This document shows, piece by piece, positions 38,106 through 43,123 of a DNA stretch of 43,123 nt; position 1 is the first letter of the stretch; each line of letters opens with the position of its first letter. The notes under the pieces are model-generated. The model was not told where the DNA came from, searched no databases, and worked only from the letters and a program-made list of their open reading frames with translations. This stretch comes from Egibacter sp. (GTDB lineage: Bacteria; Actinomycetota; Nitriliruptoria; Euzebyales; Egibacteraceae), in NCBI GenBank assembly GCA_003553795.1, contig PWFH01000184.1, positions 1-43,123 of the forward strand, given 5' to 3'. Made by a program: the position numbers and the translations under genes.

Positions 38106-39293
38106 GTGGATCTCACCCCGCTGCTCCAGGACGGCGGCAGGATCGTGCTCGTCGTCGCCGACGGCCTCGGCGGCATGGCCGACGCCACCCATGACACCGA
38201 GCTCGAGGAGGCCGTCACGCCCAACCTCGACGCGCTCGCCGCCGAGGGCGCGACCGGGCTGCTCAACCCCGTGGGTCCCGGCATCACCCCCGGCTCGGGC
38301 CCGGGGCACCTCGCGCTCTTCGGCTACGACCCCGAGACCTACGAGCTCGGCCGGGGCGTGCTCTCGGCCACCGGCGTGGAGTTCGACCTGCGGCCCGGCG
38401 ACGTCGCCGCGCGGGGCAACCTCTGCACCCTCGACGCCGACGGCGTCGTCACCGACCGTCGGGCGGGGCGCATCCCCGACGAGCAGGCAATGCCCCTCGT
38501 CGACCGGCTCAATGCCGAGGTCGACGTCGACGGCGCGGAGGTCTTCTTCCGCCACGAGGCCAGCCACCGGGTGCTCCTCGTCGTGCGCGCCGACGGCCTC
38601 GACGCGCGCGTCTCCGACACCGACCCCGAGGTCGAGGGGCGGCCCATGAAGGCCTGCGAGGCCCTCGACCCGGCTGCGAAGCGCACCGCCGAGCTCATCA
38701 CCGAGGTCGACCGGCAGATCCGCGAGGTCCTCGCCGGGCAGGCCGCCCACGCGCTGCTGCTGCGCGGCTTCGACACCCTGCAGGAGCTGCCGAGCTTCGC
38801 CGAGCGCTACGACCTGCGCGCGGCGACCGTCGCGATCTACCCGATGTACCGCGGGGTCTCCGCGCTCGTCGGCATGGACCTGCTGCCGCGCCCCGGCGAC
38901 CTCGACGAGCAGGTCGCGACGATGGGCGCGCACTGGGACGACTACGACTACCTCTTCCTCCACCACAAGTACACCGACGAGGCCGGCCACGACGGTGACC
39001 GCGCCCGCAAGATCGCCGAGATCGAGCGGCTCGACGCGGCGATGCCCGCGATTCGCGACCTCGGCCCTGACGTCCTCATCGTCACCGGCGACCACGCGAC
39101 CCCGACCCAGCTCTCGGCCCACTCCTGGCACCCGGTGCCGGTGCTCATGTGGGGTCCCCACGTCGGCCGCGACGACGTCGACCGCTTCGGCGAGCGCGCC
39201 TGCGCCGGGGGCATCCTGGGCCAGCGTCCCACCCTCGACCTCATGCCCCTCGCCCTCGCGTCGGCGGGACGGCTGCGCAAGTACGGCGCCTGA
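38106..39293 (+). CDS. apgM: 2,3-bisphosphoglycerate-independent phosphoglycerate mutase, archaeal type
   Basis: A 395-aa enzyme of the alkaline-phosphatase superfamily, interconverting 3- and 2-phosphoglycerate in glycolysis. IVLVVADGLGGMAD carries the first metal Asp, and TPGSGPGHLALFGYDP has the Ser nucleophile and matches ApgM rather than GpmI. Later motifs are RAGRIPDEQAMPLVDRLN, FLHHKYTDEAGHDGD with metal His and Asp, IVTGDHATPTQLSAHS with Asp and His ligands, and HSWHPVPVLMWGP. The GTG at 38106 follows AAGGAGG by five bases. It has no obvious operon partner; a hairpin follows 34 bases after the stop. Confidence 0.92.
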   Translation: MDLTPLLQDGGRIVLVVADGLGGMADATHDTELEEAVTPNLDALAAEGATGLLNPVGPGITPGSGPGHLALFGYDPETYELGRGVLSATGVEFDLRPGDVAARGNLCTLDADGVVTDRRAGRIPDEQAMPLVDRLNAEVDVDGAEVFFRHEASHRVLLVVRADGLDARVSDTDPEVEGRPMKACEALDPAAKRTAELITEVDRQIREVLAGQAAHALLLRGFDTLQELPSFAERYDLRAATVAIYPMYRGVSALVGMDLLPRPGDLDEQVATMGAHWDDYDYLFLHHKYTDEAGHDGDRARKIAEIERLDAAMPAIRDLGPDVLIVTGDHATPTQLSAHSWHPVPVLMWGPHVGRDDVDRFGERACAGGILGQRPTLDLMPLALASAGRLRKYGA

Positions 39294-39327
39294 GCCCTGC
39301 GCGACGGGGACGCCGGCGCGGAGTGAC

Positions 39328-39343
39328 CGGGCCCGGGGGCCCG
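39328..39343 (+). terminator. Hairpin after apgM
   Basis: 7-bp stem CGGGCCC/GGGCCCG with a 2-base centre, between the apgM stop and the -10 of the next gene. No T run. Confidence 0.35.
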
Positions 39344-39346
39344 CCC

Positions 39347-39352
39347 TACAGT
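39347..39352 (+). promoter_or_regulatory. Putative -10 element for the CoA-disulfide reductase gene
   Basis: TACAGT lies 32 bases before the GTG start, just after a hairpin that may end apgM transcription. Confidence 0.45.
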
Positions 39353-39384
39353 GAGGGGCGTCGCCGAACGCTCGGAGGAGCACC

Positions 39385-41136
39385 GTGAAGATCGTCGTCG
39401 TGGGCGGGGTCGCCGCCGGGATGTCCTGCGCCGCGCGCGCCCGCCGCCTCGACGAGCACGCCGAGATCGTCGTGCTCGAGCGCGCCCGCCACGTCTCCTT
39501 CGCCAACTGTGGGCTGCCGTACCACATCGGCGAGGTCATCGAGGAGCGTGACCAGCTGCTCCTGCAGACCCCGGAGAGCCTCCGGGACTCCCTCGACCTC
39601 GACGTGCGGGTGGCGACCGAGGTCACCGCGGTCGACCCTGAGCGCAAGGTCGTCGCCGCCCACGACCTCGATCGCGACGAGACCTACGAGGAGGCCTACG
39701 ACGCCCTCGTGCTGACCCCCGGCGCGAGCCCGATCGTGCCGCCGCTGCCGGGCGTCGACGACCCCCGCATCCACGTCCTGCGGCGGATCCGCGACATGGA
39801 CGGCATCAAGGCCGCCGTCGACGGCGCCGCCGACGATGCCGCGCCGGTGCGCCACGCCGTCGTCATCGGCGCGGGCTACATCGGCCTCGAGGTGGCCGAG
39901 AACCTCCGTCACCGCGACGTCGACGTCACCGTCGTGGAAATGGCCGAGCAGGTCATGCCCCCGCTCGACCGCGAGCTCACGACCCCGCTGGAGGGGCACC
40001 TGCGCGAGCACGGCGTCGAGCTGCGCCTCGGCACCCGCGCGCGGGCGTTCACCGAGGGCGCCGACGGGCGCCTGCGCGTCGAGCTCGCCGACGGCGAGGT
40101 CGTGCCCACCGACCTCGTCATGCTCGCCGCGGGCGTGCGTCCGGCCACCGGGCTCGCCGAGGCCGCCGGCGTCGAGCTCGGCCCGCGCGGCGGCATCAAG
40201 GTCGATGCCCACCTGCGCACGAGCGTGCCCGACGTCTACGCCGCCGGCGACGCCATCGAGGTCGAGCACCTCGTCCTGCCCGACTCCTGGCTCATCCCGC
40301 TGGCCGGGCCGGCCAACCGCCAGGGCCGCGTCGTCGCCGACAACCTCTGCGGGCGCGAAACGACGTTCCCGGCAGTGCAGGGCACCGGCATCGTCAAGGT
40401 CTTCGACATGGTCGCCGGGGGGACCGGTGCCAACGAGCGCCAACTCGCCGCCGCGGGCATCCCCTACGAGCGGGTGCACCTGCACCCCTCCGGGCACGCC
40501 GGCTACTACCCGGGCACCCGCCAGATGCACCTCAAGGTGCTCTTCTCGCCCGACGACGGCCGCCTCCTCGGCGCGGGGGTCATCGGCTTCGACGGCGTCG
40601 ACAAGCGCCTCGACGTCCTCGCGACCGCGTTGCGCGGCGGCATGACCGTCTACGACCTCGAGGAGCTCGAGCTCGGCTACGCCCCACCGTTCGGCTCGGC
40701 CAAGGACCCGGTGAACATGGCCGGCTTCCTCGGCGCCAACCTCCTGCGCGGTGACGTGCGCCTGTGGTATCCGGAGCAGTACCCGACGATCCTCGAGGGC
40801 GCCCGCCTCGTCGACGTGCGCGGCCCTGAGGAGTACGAGGCCTGGCACCTGCCGGGCGCGCAGAACGTGCCGCTGCCGACGCTGCGGGCCGCCCAGGAGT
40901 CCTGGGACCGCGACACCCCGATCCGCCTGTACTGCGCGGTGGGCTTCCGCAGCTACCTCGCCTACCGCGCGCTCGTCGGCCGGGGCTTCACCGACGTGCG
41001 CACGCTCTCAGGCGGGTCGTCGAGCTTCCGCGCCGCACGGGACCTGCCCCGGGAGGCGCGCCTCGACAGCCACGAGCCGCTCGTGAGCTACGCCGAGGAC
41101 CGCACCGGACCGCAGGCCGCCCGCCCCTCGCCATGA
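39385..41136 (+). CDS. CoA-disulfide reductase/NAD(P)H oxidase fused to rhodanese
   Basis: A 583-aa flavoprotein. The FAD domain starts with IVVVGGVAAGMSCAARARR; the redox Cys is Cys42 in SFANCGLPYHIGE. The NAD(P)-binding loop is VVIGAGYIGLEVAENL, and YAAGDAIEVEHLV binds FAD. The dimer domain (about 335-455) has AVQGTGIVKVFDM and GYAPPFGSAKDPVNMAGF. The C-terminal rhodanese domain (about 468-555) has LVDVRGPEEYEAWHLPGAQN and an active-site Cys517 in LYCAVGFRS. Such fusions (CoADR-RHD) reduce CoA disulfides, persulfides or polysulfides, linking thiol balance with sulfane sulfur. GTG start after GGAGGAG. Confidence 0.92.
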   Translation: MKIVVVGGVAAGMSCAARARRLDEHAEIVVLERARHVSFANCGLPYHIGEVIEERDQLLLQTPESLRDSLDLDVRVATEVTAVDPERKVVAAHDLDRDETYEEAYDALVLTPGASPIVPPLPGVDDPRIHVLRRIRDMDGIKAAVDGAADDAAPVRHAVVIGAGYIGLEVAENLRHRDVDVTVVEMAEQVMPPLDRELTTPLEGHLREHGVELRLGTRARAFTEGADGRLRVELADGEVVPTDLVMLAAGVRPATGLAEAAGVELGPRGGIKVDAHLRTSVPDVYAAGDAIEVEHLVLPDSWLIPLAGPANRQGRVVADNLCGRETTFPAVQGTGIVKVFDMVAGGTGANERQLAAAGIPYERVHLHPSGHAGYYPGTRQMHLKVLFSPDDGRLLGAGVIGFDGVDKRLDVLATALRGGMTVYDLEELELGYAPPFGSAKDPVNMAGFLGANLLRGDVRLWYPEQYPTILEGARLVDVRGPEEYEAWHLPGAQNVPLPTLRAAQESWDRDTPIRLYCAVGFRSYLAYRALVGRGFTDVRTLSGGSSSFRAARDLPREARLDSHEPLVSYAEDRTGPQAARPSP

Positions 41137-41165
41137 TCGGCGCCGACCCCCGCGGGCCGCGCGGG

Positions 41166-41178
41166 CCAGGGACCCTGG
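41166..41178 (+). other. Palindrome in the gap after the CoADR-rhodanese gene
   Basis: CCAGGG-A-CCCTGG is a perfect 13-base palindrome 22 bases upstream of the TACGGT -10 candidate (41200-41205). It could be an operator or a short hairpin. Confidence 0.3.
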
Positions 41179-41199
41179 TGCGGCGTCGGGGGCCTGGGT

Positions 41200-41205
41200 T
41201 ACGGT
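41200..41205 (+). promoter_or_regulatory. Putative -10 element for the small membrane gene at 41242
   Basis: TACGGT lies 36 bases before the ATG at 41242, giving room for the GGGGGAGGGG ribosome binding site. Confidence 0.4.
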
Positions 41206-41241
41206 GCGGGGGCCGACGCCGTGCTGGGGGAGGGGACCCCA

Positions 41242-41430
41242 ATGAGCGACGCCCACCTCGTCCTCGTCGTCACCGTGGCGCTCACCGGCCTCGTCGCGCT
41301 CGTCTACTCGCCGCTGGCCGGCTTCCTCATCGTCAACCTCGCGGGGCTGCTCGGTGCCCTGCCGGTCCTGCGCGACGGGCTCTCGGACGCCCAGACGTGG
41401 TGGCGAGGGCGGCAGTCCTCCGCGCCGTAG
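41242..41430 (+). CDS. Small two-helix membrane protein
   Basis: A 62-aa protein with two hydrophobic segments (LVLVVTVALTGLVALVYS and GFLIVNLAGLLGALPVL) and a short polar tail with Trp-Trp-Arg. No known family. The ATG at 41242 follows GGGGGAGGGG. It precedes an MFS transporter by 67 bases and may share its transcript. Reality as a gene is supported by the ribosome binding site, the -10 hexamer and the membrane-protein composition. Confidence 0.6.
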   Translation: MSDAHLVLVVTVALTGLVALVYSPLAGFLIVNLAGLLGALPVLRDGLSDAQTWWRGRQSSAP

Positions 41431-41497
41431 CGCTCACCCCTGCAGGCGGGCCCGGAGTGGACGCGAGTGCGCACCGGTGCCTCGCGGTGGCCCGCGC

Positions 41498-42679
41498 GTG
41501 ACCGGGGCGGGCCCGGTGCGGGGGCGGCGGCTCGCGGCCGCGGCGGTCGGGGCGACCGCGGCCGCGGCGATGCCGCTCTTCCTCCTCGGCGCGCTGGCGG
41601 TGCAGGTGCGCGCCGACCTCGGCTTCTCCGAGGCGGGGCTCGGCGCGGCGATCGCGCTGTTCTTCATCGTCTCGGCGGTCAGCGGGCCGTTCGTGCGCCG
41701 GATCATCGAGCGGCTCGGCTCCTTCCGAGGGGTGCTCGCGACCTGCGTGCTCGCCGCGCTCGCGCTGGCCTCGGTGGCCCTGCTCGTCGACGGCTACGCG
41801 GGGCTGCTCGGGGCGATGGCGCTCGGGGGGGCCGGGCAGGCCTTCGGCCAGCCCTCCGCCAACGGCCTGCTCTCCCGCGGGCTCGCGGGGCGCCGGGAGG
41901 GCACGGCCTTCGGCGTGAAGCAGGCCGCGGTGCCGCTCGCCTCGCTGCTCGCCGGCGCGACGGTGCCCTTGATCGCCCTCACGGTCGGCTGGCGCTGGGC
42001 CTACGGCCTCGTCGCCGTGGTCGTGCTCGCCGTGCCAGCCCTCGTGCCGCGCCACAGCCCCGCCTCCGCGCCCCGGCCGCGCACCGGGGCCGGGCCGGTC
42101 CCCCCGACGATGGCCTGGCTCGCGCTCGCCGGGGTCTTCGCCGCCGCGCCGACGATGGCGCTGGGGTCCTTTCTCGTCGAGGCCGCCGTGGACCGTGGCC
42201 TCGGCGCGTCGACGGCGGGCCTGCTGCTCGTCTACGGCAGCCTCGTGTCGATCGCCGTGCGTCTGGCGATCGGGGTGCGCATCGACGCCCGCCCCTTCCC
42301 GCCGATGCGGGCGATGGCGGGGATGATGGCCGCCGGCAGCCTCGGCTTCGTCCTGCTCGCCCTCGGGCAGGGCGCCGCCGCGCTCGTCGCCGCCACGACG
42401 ATCGCCTTCGGCGTCGGCTGGGCCTGGAACGGCCTCATGGACCTCTCGGTCGTGCGGCTCAACCGCGACCGGCCGGCCGCCGGCACGAGCACGTTCCTCA
42501 GCCTCTTCTTCGTCGGCGCGGCCATCGGCCCGCTCGGCTTCGGCGCGATCGTCGAGGCCGCCGGCTTCGCCGCCGCCTGGCTCGCCGCCGCCGGGCTGCT
42601 GCTCTGCGCCGCCGGCTGCGTCGCGCAGGCGGTGCGACTCGCGCCGAGCCCGCTGGCCACCGCCGCCCGCGGGACCTGA
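41498..42679 (+). CDS. Major facilitator superfamily transporter
   Basis: A 393-aa protein with about twelve hydrophobic segments. After helix 2 comes GPFVRRIIERLGSFRGVL, the loop 2-3 motif of MFS carriers in a variant form. GGAGQAFGQPSANGLLSRGL and GTAFGVKQAAVPLASLLAG mark helices 4-5. The substrate is unknown; a drug or metabolite exporter is possible. The start is uncertain: the GTG at 41498 is used, with an in-frame GTG at 41477 as alternative, and neither has a good ribosome binding site. Spacing to the small membrane gene upstream allows one transcript. Confidence 0.85.
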   Translation: MTGAGPVRGRRLAAAAVGATAAAAMPLFLLGALAVQVRADLGFSEAGLGAAIALFFIVSAVSGPFVRRIIERLGSFRGVLATCVLAALALASVALLVDGYAGLLGAMALGGAGQAFGQPSANGLLSRGLAGRREGTAFGVKQAAVPLASLLAGATVPLIALTVGWRWAYGLVAVVVLAVPALVPRHSPASAPRPRTGAGPVPPTMAWLALAGVFAAAPTMALGSFLVEAAVDRGLGASTAGLLLVYGSLVSIAVRLAIGVRIDARPFPPMRAMAGMMAAGSLGFVLLALGQGAAALVAATTIAFGVGWAWNGLMDLSVVRLNRDRPAAGTSTFLSLFFVGAAIGPLGFGAIVEAAGFAAAWLAAAGLLLCAAGCVAQAVRLAPSPLATAARGT

Positions 42680-42832
42680 CACGGTCGCGCCCGAGGCGTC
42701 TCGCGAGCGCCGCTGAGCGAGTCGCCACGGTGCGTGGCATGCTGTCCGCTTCGGCTTATCCGACATGAACCTGACACCGGGGTCGGGGGACCGCCGCACG
42801 GCCGCCACCGGACACGAGGGGAGAGACCCGTC

Positions 42833-43123
42833 ATGCACCGAAGCCTCCTGGTACCGCTCATGCTCGCCGCTGCGCTCGCCCTCGCCGCCTGCGGCGGGGA
42901 CGACGAGCCGGCCGTCGATGCTGACACGGACGCCGGCGACGGCGACGTCGAGGTCACCGTCGAGGGTGAGGACGGTGAGGACGTCACCGTGCGCGGCGAA
43001 GAGGACGAGGACGGCGGCATGTCCGCAGAGGTCGAGTCCGACGACGGCACCGTCGGACTCGACGCAGGCAACCTGCCGGACGAGTGGCCCGACGAGTGGC
43101 CGGTGCCCGACGAGGTCGAGGTC
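42833..43123 (+). CDS. Putative lipoprotein, N-terminal part (runs off the window)
   Basis: The first 97 codons of a gene that continues past the right edge. A lipoprotein signal peptide (SLLVPLMLAAALALAAC, Cys at residue 20) leads to a strongly acidic Asp/Glu/Gly region, then NLPDEWPDEWPVPDEVEV. The Pro/Trp-rich segment resembles secreted actinobacterial lipoproteins of unknown function. The ATG at 42833 follows GAGGGGAGAG. Without the C-terminus no family can be assigned. The 153-base gap before it has no gene and no clear -10. Confidence 0.75.
   Translation, partial: MHRSLLVPLMLAAALALAACGGDDEPAVDADTDAGDGDVEVTVEGEDGEDVTVRGEEDEDGGMSAEVESDDGTVGLDAGNLPDEWPDEWPVPDEVEV

Noticed and set aside
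1-43123. Mobile elements, defence islands, biosynthetic gene clusters or CRISPR arrays
   Set aside because: No transposase, integrase, restriction, Cas, NRPS or PKS gene and no spaced direct repeats were seen; fabF belongs to a primary fatty-acid cluster.

Overview
This window comes from a very GC-rich actinobacterium. The Pup-proteasome genes (prcB, prcA, pafA, pafB, pafC), a DUF4193 protein, a HelY-type helicase, TatA/TatC without TatB and an InhA-type enoyl-ACP reductase all point to Actinomycetota. A deep-branching class such as Nitriliruptoria is possible but cannot be settled here. The genes look like stable chromosome. I see no transposase, integrase, phage gene, CRISPR array or rRNA. 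The only RNA gene I am sure of is one tRNA-Glu(TTC).

Layout. 1-168 is the end of a histidine kinase. 284-10498 is the proteasome and Pup-ligase region. prcB and prcA are followed by a convergent membrane-anchored kelch-like propeller gene, then pafA, a convergent class A penicillin-binding protein, and pafB-pafC. 10624-13104 holds an NfeD protease-like protein, its stomatin partner and a small membrane protein. 13166-18075 has tatA, tatC, helY and a lipid kinase. The order pafA-pafBC-tatA-tatC-helY-M24 peptidase matches the mycobacterial order as I recall it, with extra genes inserted. 18134-21901 is a chain of four genes joined by 4-base GTGA overlaps (M24 peptidase, membrane protein, RNase HI, amidohydrolase).

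21902-22399 has no credible gene but contains two good promoters. 22400-28498 carries a DUF4193 protein, an Lnt-like acyltransferase lacking its catalytic Cys, tRNA-Glu, an unknown protein coupled to a HisN-like phosphatase, a metallo-beta-lactamase-fold hydrolase, a quinone-oxidoreductase-like enzyme and two small hypothetical genes. 28503-29927 is an M20 dipeptidase. 30271-33629 is a fatty-acid elongation cluster (fabH, acpP, fabF, InhA-like enoyl reductase) behind a promoter with an inverted repeat in its spacer. 33632-36788 has a SulP transporter and a CYTH-CHAD protein on the minus strand, divergent from aat. The rest is a lipoprotein, an archaeal-type phosphoglycerate mutase, a CoA-disulfide-reductase/rhodanese fusion, a small membrane protein, an MFS transporter and the start of another lipoprotein.

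Regulation. Most short gaps hold an AT-containing hexamer of the form TA(C/G)NNT, the actinobacterial -10 element. At five genes without a Shine-Dalgarno sequence the start codon lies 6-8 bases after such a hexamer, which suggests leaderless mRNAs. No clearly new multi-gene system is visible. The best leads are these leaderless starts (including a 34-base divergent gap), the unassigned transcript near 21995, the Ser-for-Cys Lnt homologue, and the propeller gene inside the proteasome locus.
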